This document shows, piece by piece, positions 11,551-22,437 of a stretch of DNA of 64,000 nucleotides (its first letter is position 1; each line of letters starts with the position of its first letter). The notes under the pieces were generated by a model that worked only from the letters and a program-made list of their open reading frames with translations, did no database searches and was not told the origin of the DNA. The DNA comes from Arion vulgaris (taxonomy: Eukaryota > Mollusca > Gastropoda > Stylommatophora > Arionidae). Location: NCBI GenBank assembly GCA_020796225.1, contig CM036759.1:23172313-23236312 (forward strand), given 5' to 3'. Both the position numbers and the translations under genes were made by a program.

Positions 11551-11699
11551 GAAACATTATCACCCATCGATACACAAAATATATATATAGGAGAAACCGT
11601 CTTCTACACGAGCTATCCAGTCACTTGATTTACAGTCAGCAACTGTGGCAAGGACTGTCACTCCAGAAAATATTTCTACAGTCAGAACAGGTGATATGA

Positions 11700-12048
11700 T
11701 TTGGACCAGGACACAATTCTTCTTCTTCACCCTTCGCCCCTAGGGAAGCATAGGTCCACAACCAAGGCCTTCCAAGCCCGGCTATCCAAGGCCATCTTTT
11801 CCAGAACTCTCCACTATCTCCACATTTTCTTGCCATAAGTCCCTCCTTGCAGGGGTGCTTCCTCGGGTGACAAGCTATGAATTTTCTGGCTGTAGTTTCT
11901 GTAGCTATCTAGTGATTTTTACAAGGTGGGGTAGCTAGCCCCAAGCCTAACATCCTTAGTCGCCTCTTACGACATGCGTGGCAGGTAACAGTGATTCTAT
12001 TCTTTACAGCCCTAATGTAGGCCCCGGTAACCACTCGGGCGACAGGGC
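11700..12048 (-). mobile_element. Composite SINE-like repeat ending in the GGCCCCGGTAACCAC head
   Basis: The minus strand starts CGCCCGAGTGGTTACCGGGG, then TGCCACGCATGTCGTAAGAG and GACTAAGGATG (11955-12048), matching 38552 and 59787. A longer, unrelated body reaches a (GAA)n end at about 11718. Confidence 0.6.
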
Positions 12049-12265
12049 ACACTTCGTGATTTAAACCCTATTGTCTCCTGAGATAAAGAGGCTGATGAAG
12101 ATGATTTGAGGCCCAAGGTGGTCAGGTCTCTTCATTAATCTTTACCAAGGGAGCGTAATAATCACACCATACCAGAATACGAACCAGTCCAAATCTGCAC
12201 TACACGGTTTCAATCTGACCTATTTCATTTGAGGGTGCTTAATTATTACAAATATTAAGTCTGTA

Positions 12266-12500
12266 GGTGTCTGTAGCTTAAGCGGTAGTGAGCTCGCTCA
12301 CAACTCAGGTGTACCTGGTTCAAACTCGCGACGAGCAGTTTAGAAGCAAATTTGTTTGGCATTGAATTTTCCGAACGGTAAAAATAGGTCTCACCGTTCA
12401 TAAAGGAATGACAAACTACTGAACGTATAAGTAGTGCCTAGAAAATTGACGACTCGTTTACTGTGGTTAATGGCGAAGTTACGTAAAATATATGCCACGT
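12266..12500 (+). mobile_element. tRNA-derived SINE copy (reference copy of its family)
   Basis: TCTGTAGCTTAAGCGGTAGT (A-box region) and CTGGTTCAAACTCGCG (B-box), then AATTTTCCGAACGGTAAAAA, ACAAACTACTGAACGTATAA and the end GTTACGTAAAATATATGCCA. Confidence 0.85.
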
Positions 12501-13094
12501 TTTCCGTTTAAATTTTTACACACTTTCTGTCTGCTTGGCTTGCAAGGTTTTTTGACTATCAGCTGTGCTCTTGTGATACTTGGAAACAAACTACAGAGCG
12601 TGTTCTACAGACATATTCCTTGCACAAACAGTATGTAGAGGAATACGAACCCAACACTATATGCGCAACTATATGGAGAGTTGTAAACAACAGTGAAGTT
12701 CATCATAAGAACTCTTCTCGCTGTGTAAACAACCATAAAAGAAGAATAACTATACATATATATATATATATATATATTTCGAGCAGTGGTTACATAACGA
12801 GTACTTCCTATTCATCCATTTTATGATGTAACTTTCGGTAAAAGTTCGTTCCAAAATTCGTGATCATCTTTACCGGCCGATATAAAATCATCCACTTTGA
12901 CAGAAATTCTTGATTTTTATATTTTTATATAGCTAACAGTGGCGACCTTCCTAAAGTATTTTTGCCCACCCAAACCTTTAGTGCTGTTAAGATTTTCATT
13001 ATATGTAATTACTAAAATTACAGCGATGTTGATTTTGTATACTTTTAGAAGTTTAGCAGTACGATTGACAAGTTTGTCTATAATTAAGCATTTC
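12501..13094. other. No gene; (TA)n at 12751-12777
   Basis: Short TATATA tract; otherwise unique AT-rich sequence. Confidence 0.5.
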
Positions 13095-13300
13095 CGTGTT
13101 CCACGTGCATTTCAGTGCCCCTGTGGCTCCGCTGAACAAAAAACATAACATGTCCTGCAAGACTGTCCCCTGTATGTCCTCCCAAGAAAGGAATGATGAC
13201 CCTACAACACAACACTACATTCAAAACTACATGGCACTAGAGATGAGTTCCAGACTACAGTCGATTTCATCATAAGAACGCGTCTAACGGTATAATCATT
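13095..13300 (+). pseudogene. Terminal zinc-knuckle-like tail of an RNase H LINE
   Basis: FQCPCGSAEQKT-HVLQDCPLYVLPRK, then TTLHSKLHGTRDELQTTVDF in an adjacent frame. The CPCG...HVLQ-CP signature follows RNase H in several animal LINEs. Similar fragments are at 36090-36300, 37110-37268, 60427-60590 and 63060-63260. Confidence 0.75.
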
Positions 13301-13489
13301 AAAATAGCTATCGCAAAGAAGAAGAAGAGTGCACGTAAAAATCGGGAACACCGTGGAATTAATCAGTTCACAATGTATCCTAACAACTGTCATTGACGTA
13401 TGCCCACACAATTTATTTTCATTGATAGAAATGGAAGATATCATTTGTTCACTATGTCATATTGCTTTTTATAATATGTAATTAACAAG

Positions 13490-13700
13490 TCCTTATGTGG
13501 TTACCAGTTGGGAAAAGAAAACGTGGAAGACCTAAGACCACTCTTCGAAGAACAATCCTACATGAAAGTAAACTATTGGAATGTAAAACCATACGAGATC
13601 TCCAACTGCTAGCAACTAACCGCATTACATGGAGATCTAAAACCTCTGCCCTATGTGCCGCCTTTAGCACGAAAGGAACAAACTAACTAACTAATATGTA
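13490..13700 (+). pseudogene. LINE 3' end with (AACT)n tail
   Basis: GKRKRGRPKTTLRRTILHES and NRITWRSKTSALCAA are the final residues of the LINE at 32323-33055; the frame stops at once in ACTAACTAACTAA, the tetranucleotide tail. Confidence 0.85.
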
Positions 13701-13991
13701 ATAGGGATACGCCTTTGCAAACATTCGCCACCATTTTGTGTATTACTGTAAATTCTAAACTTTGATTATCATTTTGTTGTGCTTATGCAAAATTATATAA
13801 CAAGAAACGTTTTTTGAATCAACTAAACTACCTACCAATTAGTTAAACATGTATTCGTAAGATCGTGAGGTATATAAGACTGCTTGCAAAAATCACTGAT
13901 ATGCATCAGGTAGATTTCGTACAAATTAAACTTTAGTGTGATCACGAATTTTGGAACGAACATAAAGCTAGTAACGAACAATAGGCAACGC

Positions 13992-14035
13992 CAGTGGCGG
14001 CTTGTGATCATTTTTATTAGTGGGACAGTGATGCC
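13992..14035. mobile_element. Solo end of the CAGTGGCGGCTCGT MITE family
   Basis: CAGTGGCGGCTTGTGATCAT then TTTTATTAGTGGG matches the right end of the family. The opposite terminus is missing. Confidence 0.6.
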
Positions 14036-14279
14036 GTGGTTTTCTAGCTTTTTTAGAATGTTATAATTGGTATCACTTCTACAAAGAAGTAAATGGTGGA
14101 AGAGAAGAAGAAGATAACTGGTATTGTTCTTTCCCATGTCAAAACAAAACTGTAATATGAATGATATTATTAGAAGAGAATTATTCTTTTGAAATGTGTA
14201 GATTTTTTTTTTTCTTTTTTTCTTTCGTCTGCTTTCAACTCAGACGAAGTTTCATCTCTGAAACTGAATTTTGCGTGAA

Positions 14280-14545
14280 AATCCGTTTTTCCAATTTCTT
14301 ACATTGGCAGCAGCGTGCACATTGTAAATTACTTTACACTGGCAGCCGTGTGCTCAATGTACTCGTAATTAGTATTCCCTCGCCATACAGGCAGATTTTC
14401 TCCGACTTCAGAGGTACTCACGTTATCGTCCTGAGTAAGACCAGGGACTCGAACAAATGCCGGACAGTAGGTTCGAACCCGAGCTATGAGGCGTCTCACA
14501 GCTAGCAGGCCGAGCTACTATCAACTACTCTAGGCAGTCCCCCAA
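14280..14545 (-). mobile_element. Possible tRNA-like SINE
   Basis: The minus strand has a head-like AGTAGCTCGGCCTGCTAGCT and B-box-like GGGTTCGAACC; the length and body fit a SINE. No second full copy was identified in the window. Confidence 0.4.
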
Positions 14546-14599
14546 ATGTGTAGATGAAAATGTGGAATATACTTTATACTTCGTTGCACTTGACATGGT

Positions 14600-14975
14600 C
14601 GAACAATTTCTGAGGATCACAGAAACATGGTTTTACAGAATAATGATGAGAATACCATGGACTGCTAAAATGATTAATGTGGTGGTGTTGAATAAGGTCA
14701 AGACACAGAGAAAGCTTATTATCAACGTAAGAAAGATGCAGTCACCATTTTTTGGTCATATGATGAAAAAGGGAGGTTTAGAACACATTGTAACTACTGA
14801 TAAAATCGAGGGAAAACGAGACAGAGGAAGACAGAGAGAGAACGTTTTGGATAGACTGAGTTCATGGCACGGAAGAGCGTCAACATCTGAGATGATAGCA
14901 AACACCAGAGACAGAGATTTGTGGAGATCCATGATCGCATACTGCAGCCGGCACCTGATGATGATATGATAACTT
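14600..14975 (+). pseudogene. RTE-like LINE C-terminal fragment, one open frame
   Basis: TWFYRIMMRIPWTAKMINVV, RKMQSPFFGHMMKKGGLEHI, GKRDRGRQRENVLDRLSSWH, and the end CACCTGATGATGATATGAT. The last 135 residues are open in one frame, so this is a fairly young copy. No RT core is present (5' truncation). Confidence 0.85.
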
Positions 14976-15355
14976 GACATGGTGGACGGACATAGTGCTA
15001 GGCACTTGAAAACGCAAAAAAACCATACAGCCAAATGAAAAAAAACAGTTATCACAGGAAGCAATCTTCTCGTATCACACGTCGATACATAAACATAGCT
15101 TTAAGTTCATAGGTTGCACAACAACTATCGTGAGAACAACTTGTCAACGATAAATTCAAATTCTCGCAAAGTGCAAAGCAATCATCACTAATTTTATTAC
15201 TCCATTCGCAACACAGCAAATTGATAAAGAACCCTCAAAGAAGTGCGTTATATATCAGCGTTAATCGATTCAGCAAACAACTTCAATAATAAAAGTATGT
15301 GATTGTGAGACTATCAGGGAAATTGATTAAATATTCATTATTACACTTTAAGGGT
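14976..15355. other. No supported feature
   Basis: AT-rich, no repeats or credible frames. Confidence 0.5.
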
Positions 15356-15357
15356 TC

Positions 15358-15555
15358 TCTGTGGCGTACAAGTTAAGTGCTCGCCTATAGTTCCGAATAT
15401 ATACGGTTCGCTCCCTCGTGGAGCCAACCGGATATTTTTCCAGAAATCCCTGATCTCAGTGTAGATGATATCTAGTTCATAGTCCTATCGGAGATGGACG
15501 ATAACACGAAGGTCCCGTCTTCAAGTTGAGCACGTAAAAGAACCCATGGCATTTC
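15358..15555 (+). mobile_element. SINE copy (GGTTCTCTGTGGCGTA head)
   Basis: TCTCTGTGGCGTACAAGTTA, CCTCGTGGAGCCAACCGGAT, CCCTGATCTCAGTGTAGATG, TCCTATCGGAGATGGACGAT. Reverse copies are at 16790-16960 and 21028-21225. Confidence 0.7.
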
Positions 15556-15560
15556 AAAAT

Positions 15561-15657
15561 CCAGAAGAGCAGGCTGGAAGAGCAGGCTGGAAGAGCAGGC
15601 TGGAAGAGCAGGCTGGAAGAGCAGGCTGGAAGAGCAGGCTGGAAGAGCAGGCTGGAA
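15561..15657. repeat. 13-bp minisatellite, about 7 copies
   Basis: AAGAGCAGGCTGG repeated head to tail without variation. Confidence 0.97.
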
Positions 15658-15735
15658 AGCCGCTGACTAGGCAAAATTCATTAGGAAAAAATTTAAAATA
15701 AAATTCCTACAAAATAACTTCACCATCTTCAAAAT

Positions 15736-15866
15736 TACATCGGGACTCTCGCCAGTGCTACGGAGTTCGTGCGCTGCCGTTGAGATCTTCCTGCGTAAGA
15801 AAGAGATCGAAGCACATATGGTTACTCGCCGAAGTGCACTGATGATGGTCATATCAATCAATCAAT
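15736..15866 (-). mobile_element. SINE copy (GTGCACGAACTCCGTAGC family)
   Basis: Reverse complement of the 10797-10918 repeat, ending beside an (ATCA)n run at 15852-15870. Confidence 0.75.
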
Positions 15867-15873
15867 CTATCTA

Positions 15874-16660
15874 TTACACTTTAATGAATAACCATATGTG
15901 TCCTGATCTCTTTCTTTTTCAACATTCAATTCTCAACGGAGCACAAGTCTTCAACAAACTACTTCCATCTCTTCCTCTCTCTCTCTCTCTCTTGCCATCC
16001 CTTCCAATTCTTTCCATGTTTTACCTATCCTTTTAATATCAGCCTCAATCTTTCTTCTCGAGGTCTGTCAAAGCTCTTACCCTACTCCTCTTAGCCTTCG
16101 GGTTCCAAAATGGTGCATGTCTTGCAATGTTTCCGGTCGATCTTCTCAATGTATGTCCTATCCATCGCCAGCGCCTCTTCCTTAGCTCTTTCTTCACTGG
16201 TATCTGCTTAATTCTTTCTCTGAGTTCCTCGATTGTAATCTTATCATACCATCTCAGTCCCTCTATTCTACGTAAACATCCATTTATGAAGGTCTGTAGT
16301 TTTCTGGTGGTTTCTTTTGCTGTCTTCCATGTTTCCGAGCCATAGAACATCACTGACTTTACATTTGATTGAAAGATTCTCAGCTTTGTGTTTGTTTTGA
16401 TCTCCTTTGACTTCCATATCTTACTCAATGCAGTAAAGTTTCCCCTTGCTTTTTGTATTCTTATCTTGAGATCTTTGTTTGTTCCTCCTTCTGTTTCTAT
16501 GTTGCTACCAAGGTATGTGTATGATTCTACATCTTGTAGAGCTGTTTCCTCCAGCATAATCTAGTTTACGGTTTCTTTCTTACATAGAAATATAACAGTG
16601 GCAGTGCACAAACTTCGTAGAAACTGCGAGGGTCCTCAATGTCATTTTGAAGATGGTGAA
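15874..16660 (+). mobile_element. SINE copy split by a LINE insertion
   Basis: The left half (15874-15916: ATGAATAACCATATGTGTCC, ending CTCTTTCTT) and right half (16573-16660: TTCTTTCTTACATAGAAATA, GCACAAACTTCGTAG) together give the family order of 10797-10918. The LINE occupies the gap, and TTTCTT occurs at both junctions. Confidence 0.75.
15917..16571 (-). pseudogene. LINE C-terminal half with an intact 170-residue frame
   Basis: Minus strand: LQDVESYTYLGSNIETEGG, KIRIQKARGNFTALSKIW, FYGSETWKTAKETTRKLQTF, CLRRIEGLRWYDKI, RRWRWIGHTLRRS and an RSRVRAL box. This is the RT thumb and distal domain without the catalytic palm. Inserted into a SINE. A (CT)n stretch at 15975-15995 lies in the 3' region. 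Confidence 0.85.
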
Positions 16661-16789
16661 ATATTTTGTAGGGTCTTACAAAAATTGTTTAATGAATTTT
16701 GTTTTGGGACAGCAGCTATGCAGCCTACTTTTATCGATTTTCAACTTCCAATGATTCATTTACGTGCACGACTTGAAAACAGAAAGTAC

Positions 16790-16960
16790 ATTTTATCACA
16801 AACGTCTGGTAGGATTAGGAACTCGATCACACCTACATTGAGATCAGAGAGCACTGGAAAAACTATTCCGATCGCTTCACGCGGAGGAACGAACGAGTAC
16901 TTTTGGAGTGATAATTGAACGCCTTACCTCTACATCATCGAGACTACCTGAATAATTCAG
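16790..16960 (-). mobile_element. SINE copy (reverse of the 15358 family)
   Basis: GGATTAGGAACTCGATCACA, CTACATTGAGATCAGAGAGC and the CGAGACTACCTG end are the reverse complement of the 15358-15555 repeat. Confidence 0.6.
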
Positions 16961-17060
16961 AAACAATTGTAAAAGACTTAGTTTAGGTGGTGAAACATTT
17001 TCAACTGTTATTTAATCACATTTTACAGAAGTTAGATTTCAATTAAAGGAAACTGCTGGA

Positions 17061-17225
17061 CAGTGGCGACTCGTCACTAGGGCCAAGTGGGGGCGGGGCC
17101 CACCAAAAATAATGTGTAATGTGTATTTGTTTTATGAATAAAAATATAACTCAACCCCAAATCATGATTTTTTCCGGAAATTTTTGTCTGACCCCACCAA
17201 CAAAAATTATTACGAGCCGCCACTG
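17061..17225 (+). mobile_element. 165-bp MITE, second family copy with perfect 8-bp target duplication
   Basis: Ends CAGTGGCGACTCGT and ACGAGCCGCCACTG; flanks CTGCTGGA at 17053-17060 and 17226-17233. Orientation and subterminal bases (GGGGCGGGGCCCACCAAAAA on the left) match the left end of the 24658-27253 element. Confidence 0.92.
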
Positions 17226-17233
17226 CTGCTGGA

Positions 17234-18690
17234 TCCGTACATGTAGTTTTAACATATCACGTTTTTTAAACAAAATGTCCAGGTTTTGAACTAGTTTTGA
17301 AAAATGCAGTTTGAAAATAATTAATTTTATTTGACAAATTTTAATATGGGAATGCTGCTAATTACTCGTTCATGTCCCCATTTATCCAATTTCTATTCAC
17401 CAACTTCCTTCCTTTTGTAGATTTTTCCAATACTAATCTGAACTTCTAAACTCATCAACTTTTATCTGAAATTCATTTTATTTACATTTGTCATGAACAA
17501 AAAATATTTGTTATGGTCTGTGGCCTTTCTTAAAACAATATTTCTTTATAAGCCCATTTGAAATTTATTATGACTGGTCTTTGTAGCCAATCGGAAAAAT
17601 ATAACTTTATTTTGTAATCAATAATTTTTGTAACCACCTTTTTTTATTAAACAGCCCATTCCTCCCCCTTCCGTTGTGGTTGCTGGGATAGCGAAGAATA
17701 GAACATTGTTCCCACTTACACATTGCAGAAGACGTCTAAGAATGATCGAACGTGGGGTAGACGATCACAATCCGTAGAAAAGCAAGTGTCGATGGCGACC
17801 CCATACAGTAGAATAGCAAACATCCCTACATACAGATAGAAAAAAAATCAGACTACTCATGAAGATCCGGCTGCCATATCGAACTGAGCGGAAATTCTGT
17901 GTATCTGACTTATGTGCCCTTGTGCGCGACGAGGACAGTAGTGACGATGCTTATTATTAAATTATACACTCTGAAAAATCTTCAATTAAAAGAAGTTATT
18001 TTAAAAATGTGATCACCCTACAAATACATTTTGTTTCACAAACAGTAAACCAATTGTCACATACAAAAAAAGCCCATTAGCACTGAAATTTGATGTTGAA
18101 ACGTGACAGATTCGGTATCGTATTTACATTCTCCCAGATTGTAGATAACAAAATCTCCTGCATCGATCCATCTGACGTAATATCCTTGACCAAATTGAGT
18201 TCTAGTGTTTACACAATGCAACGATGATTTCCATACGAAGTATAATTTCAAATCTCCAGGAAGAGTACCTGGGGGCAGTTAGAAGAGAAAGACAAAAATG
18301 GAGTTGGAGTGGGAAGAGGAGGTGGGTTGAAGCTAGATATCCGATTACTAGATGATAACTCCAATTACCTTCATTTTTCTTTCCTTTTAGTTGCTTGTTC
18401 TCGCTCCATTTTTTAAAAAGCGTTATTTTCTATGAAAAAATATACTGTTGGTGCTGCGGTTGATGTTGCAATGTTTTACAATCTAGTGAAAGTGTGTATA
18501 TGTGTGTTTAAAACTACAATGTGGGAAAATAGGTTAAGCTTTTGTTTACAGTTTCCATGGTGATGTTTCATTTTGTTTCCGTTTTTCATGAGCCAGACAT
18601 TGTGGCAGTACATATAGGTCAGTCTGGCCGTTGAAAAATCTTATGAGAGAGTTTTGGTGAAGTATTTTAGTTCGTGAACACAAAGCTGAT
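17234..18690. other. No supported gene
   Basis: AT-rich unique sequence; the 64-residue minus frame at 18057-18251 has no recognisable feature. Confidence 0.5.
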
Positions 18691-18694
18691 AATC

Positions 18695-19128
18695 TTTAGA
18701 TTAAATGTGAAGTCGATGATGTTTTTTGGCTCAGAAACATGGAGGACAACAAAATAAACCACCAGAAAAATATAGACCTTCGTAAATGGATTCTTACGTA
18801 GAATAAAGTGGACCGAGATAGTATGATAAGATTACGAACGAGGAACTCAGAGAAAGAACTAAGCAGATACCAGTGGAAATATAGCGAAGGAATAGACACT
18901 TGCGACGGATAGGACATACATTGAAAAGGCCGACAGGAAGCATTGCAAAACAGGAACTGTTTTGGAACCTGCAGGGCAAGAGGAGCAAGGCTAGAGGATC
19001 AAGACAAGGCCAATAAATACCTGGAGAAGAGAGCTGGAGACTGATATTGAAAAAGAGAGGCAGTGCTGGAAGAGTTTGTTGAAGATATGTGTTCCTGGGG
19101 GAGTTGAACAGGGAAGAAGAAGAAGTTT
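18695..19128 (+). pseudogene. LINE C-terminal fragment with (GAA)n tail
   Basis: FFGSETWRTTK, FVNGFLRRIKWTEI, and across frameshifts GRIGHTLKRPTGSIAKQEL-like and NTWRRELETDIEKERQCW, ending GGAAGAAGAAGAAG. At least three frame breaks. Confidence 0.75.
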
Positions 19129-19410
19129 CAGTTGTTATATGAACGGTACCACGGTAGAACTGACATTTAAGCTGACTATACGTATCAAGTGTTTCTGATT
19201 TCCCTCTTACGTATAATTATCCCCTGGTCGTTAACTTCTAACTCAGTGTTCCCCAACGCGGTGCCCGCGCTATGCATTTCAAGCGCCCCAATTTACACCG
19301 ATTGCTCTAACGTTCATCCGGACTTGAAAAGGGAGAAACAAATCATTTCTGAATAATATAATGTTTCTTATTTTGTCACATCACTCACGAAAACACTGTA
19401 CTCTCTCTCT
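19129..19410. other. No supported feature
   Basis: Nothing convincing seen. Confidence 0.5.
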
Positions 19411-19935
19411 ATTAATAATAATAATAATTCCTCTCGTACTGTTATATGTTACATAGGGCCTGCAAGTAATTTCTCCATACCGCTCTATCCTGGGCAACTC
19501 GCTCAATCTCCTCCATGGAACTGAGACCGATATTTCCTGCCTCTCTCAGCAAAGTTCGTTTCAGGGTCTCCTTAGGTCGACCTCTCTTTCTTGAACCCTT
19601 TGCATCCCACTTCAATGCCTGCTTTGATATTCGTTGATCATTTCTCCTCAAGGTGTGTCCAATATATCTCCATCTTCTCTTCTTATAACAGTTGTCACTA
19701 GTGGTTGACCAGACATGTCTCTGATTTCATCACTTCTTCTGAATTCATTCCATTTTATTTTCATAATTTTTCGCAGACATCTATTTTCAAATGCATTCAA
19801 CTTGCTTTCTATATCTTTAGTCATTTTCCAACTCTCGCTGGTATATGTTAGGATTGATACAACATTTGAATTGAAAATTCGTAATTTAGTTTTAATACTA
19901 TATAACTTGCAGTTCCATATTTACTCTCTCTATTG
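19411..19935 (-). pseudogene. LINE C-terminal fragment with (ATT)n tail
   Basis: The minus strand gives KTKLRIFNSNVVSIL, SWKMTKDIESKLNAFENRCL and, in the frame ending at 19442, GSRKRGRPKETLKRTLLREA and ERVAQDRAVWRNYLQALCN. The tail is ATTATTATTATTAAT. Confidence 0.85.
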
Positions 19936-20039
19936 CAATGTTGTAATTTTTTTAAACCATACTACTGCCACTACTAACCTCCTCCTTTGCTTTTACGCCG
20001 AATAATGCGCCAAGATTCATCTTTAAACTGTTATATTTT

Positions 20040-20215
20040 TTATTTTTTTCGACCCAGAAACACTTGAGCTTTTCAGCTCTTCGGCTCGGTGCCATGGACA
20101 TCGTAAATCTGGGGAATCTGTGGCTTTTCTGCCATCCCGCGGAATTGAACCCGCACACACAGAGGGATAGTCACCCGTAGTCCAACGCGCTACGAACACG
20201 CTGTGCAGACGGGCA
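20040..20215 (-). mobile_element. tRNA-derived SINE copy
   Basis: Minus-strand head TTCGTAGCGCGTTGGACTAC and B-box GGGTTCAATTCCGC, body ACGATGTCCATGGCACCGAG, AAAGCTCAAGTGTTTCTGGG-like; the partner of 2840-3066. Confidence 0.8.
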
Positions 20216-20627
20216 AACTGTTATCTTTAAAGAACTAACATGTCCAAGTAGATTCTTTGATCTACCTTCCCCTAGGGATTTAAGCTTGAGATAGTCGTAC
20301 ACTGAATTTTGTTTTGTAGAGAACAATGTGTTATTTATAATCAATGTTATTTATTATTTTAATTTTGATATTATAACTTGATCTGTGCGAGCTGTGAAAT
20401 GAGTGCAACATCTGTTAATTAATTAGTATCATCTGTCATTTAAAAATATGACTAAACTACAAACGAACTATACTTTTAATTTGTGAATGAGAGAGTCTGT
20501 ATTGTTTCATTGAATAGAAAGGCAAATCTGTGTTTTTATTGTGAAATGGTAGCGTATCTGTTAGTAAGATAATATAAAAAGACAGAAAATCATTTTCTCA
20601 CTTTCCAAATGTGTAATCTATTGCTGA
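20216..20627. other. No clear feature; may be upstream part of the hAT remnant
   Basis: AT-rich; no readable frame. Confidence 0.4.
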
Positions 20628-21027
20628 ATCTATCAATCTACGTGATCTTCGTTTTGCCAAACATATTGAACTTCTTACTGTCGAATTTGATCACAGATTG
20701 AGTCAGTTTTCAACCTTTGAACGAACTATAATGTTTGCCAATAACCCATTCGTTTCTGTTGATGCAACTGAAGTAGGAAGTAGGGTCTATGAAATTTGTG
20801 AAAAATATAATCTTGAAGAGGTAGAATTGAAAATCTGAAATCTGCAAGAAGATATATGTTTGAAATCATCACCTGACACGCATAAGAATTTCTGGGTTTT
20901 GGTGGACAAGAATAAATATCCAATGTTTAGTAGCGTTGATCTGAAAATATATTGGTGCTTTGGTTCAACATTTCTATGTGAAGTATCGTTTTAATCTATG
21001 AACATTATTATCGATAACAACCGACCG
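20628..21027 (+). pseudogene. hAT transposase C-terminal (dimerisation) remnant, ZBED5/FAM200-like
   Basis: One frame with an internal TGA reads LRFAKHIELLTVEFDHRLSQ, FERTIMFANNPFVSVDA, NLQEDICLKSS, NFWVLVDKNKYPMFSSVDLK and FGSTFLCEVSF. The NFW...YP...GST-CE-FS-MN pattern is the conserved end of hAT transposases of the ZBED5/FAM200/GTF2IRD2 type. Only this end is present. The frame is lost where the SINE at 21028 begins, so the SINE probably truncated it. Confidence 0.75.
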
Positions 21028-21225
21028 TGACTGACGGACTCACACTAGTCGTTATAAAACTTGTCGTTTTATCGTCCGCCTCCGATAGGACTAGGAACTC
21101 GATCTCACCTTCACTGATATCAGGGATTTCTGGGAAAATATCCAGATCGCTCTACGTGGAAGCGAACTGAGTATCACTGTAACGAGAGACGATCAATTAA
21201 CATCTACGCCACGAGACTCCCCCCA
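21028..21225 (-). mobile_element. SINE copy (reverse of the 15358 family)
   Basis: CGTCCGCCTCCGATAGGACT, CACTGATATCAGGGATTTCT, CTACGCCACGAGACTCC are the reverse complement of 15358-15555. Confidence 0.75.
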
Positions 21226-21879
21226 ACCCCATTCCATCCCTATTATTAAAATAGAAAGATAAGAGAGAATACAAATATCTTCAACTTCTAATAAGCTCAC
21301 AATATTCATTTTATATTCTCTAGTGTTGTTCCTTATCTTCCAGGAAGTTCTGGTTTATTTTACAATGATTCCATACCGAGGAACGCGGTAAAAATTACGG
21401 TAATCTATCTGCAAACAAAAGTTACAGAAATAAAACAGTGAAGTTTATATAATTATAAGCTTACTGTTAATTTTATAATAATAAAGCATCATTCATGTGT
21501 AACACAACGTGCACTACAATCTTGAAGGGACCGTTACTATTAATATTTTGGAACCGCTTGCTTTATCCGAATCCATTAGCTGTTTATCAAGACCAGATCT
21601 GACAGCCAACCTGGTGGCTTGCTGATATCATGTATTTACATTTTTTTTTTTCGTTAAAGTACATGTACATAAAAAAAAACCTGAATAATCAGGAAAATAC
21701 GTAGGCGATGTACATAGCTAATATGTAATGACCTTGATTACGAGTGAGTCGTAACCAGATTTCGGTGGGTAAATATAGCTAGTCGCAGTACTATGTCCGT
21801 ATATTGTGTGAGCATTTTGTTTTACAAGAGTGGTGGACATGATAAACGACTGGGTGATACTCATTTTTGACATCTTTTG
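21226..21879. other. No supported feature
   Basis: AT-rich; T-rich and A-rich runs near 21640-21680. Confidence 0.5.
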
Positions 21880-22437
21880 GTGGGCGTTAGTCAGTTCAGA
21901 TAGTATCACATATGATCTGTACCATTTGACAGCATTTATTAGTGGGCGTTAGTCAACTCAGATAGCATCACAATTGATCTGTCCCATCTGACAACATTTA
22001 TTAGTGGGCGTTAGTCAACTCAGATAGCATCACATATGATCTGTCCCATCTGACAACATTAATTAGTGGGCGTTAGTCAGCTTAAATAGCATCACATATG
22101 ATCTGTCCCATCTGACAACATCTATTAGTGGGCGTTAATTAGCTCAGATAGCATCACATATGATCTGTACCATCTGACAACATCTATTAGTGGGCGTTAG
22201 TCAACTCAGATAGCATCACATATGATCTGCCCCATCTGACAACATTAATTAGTGAGCGTTAGTCAGCTTAGATAGCATCACATATGATCTGTACCATCTT
22301 ACAACATCTATTAGTGGGCGTTAGTCAGCTCAGATAGCATCACAAATGATCTGTCCCATCTGACAACATTAATTAGTGGGCGTTAGTCAGCTTAGATAGC
22401 ATCACATATAATCTGTCCAATCTGACAACATGTAACA
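21880..22437. repeat. 62-bp minisatellite, 9 copies
   Basis: The unit holds TGGGCGTTAGTCA, TCAGATAGCATCACATATGA and TCTGTCCCATCTGACAACAT. Copies differ by scattered substitutions, more than in the 48-bp array, so it is older or less homogenised. Confidence 0.96.
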
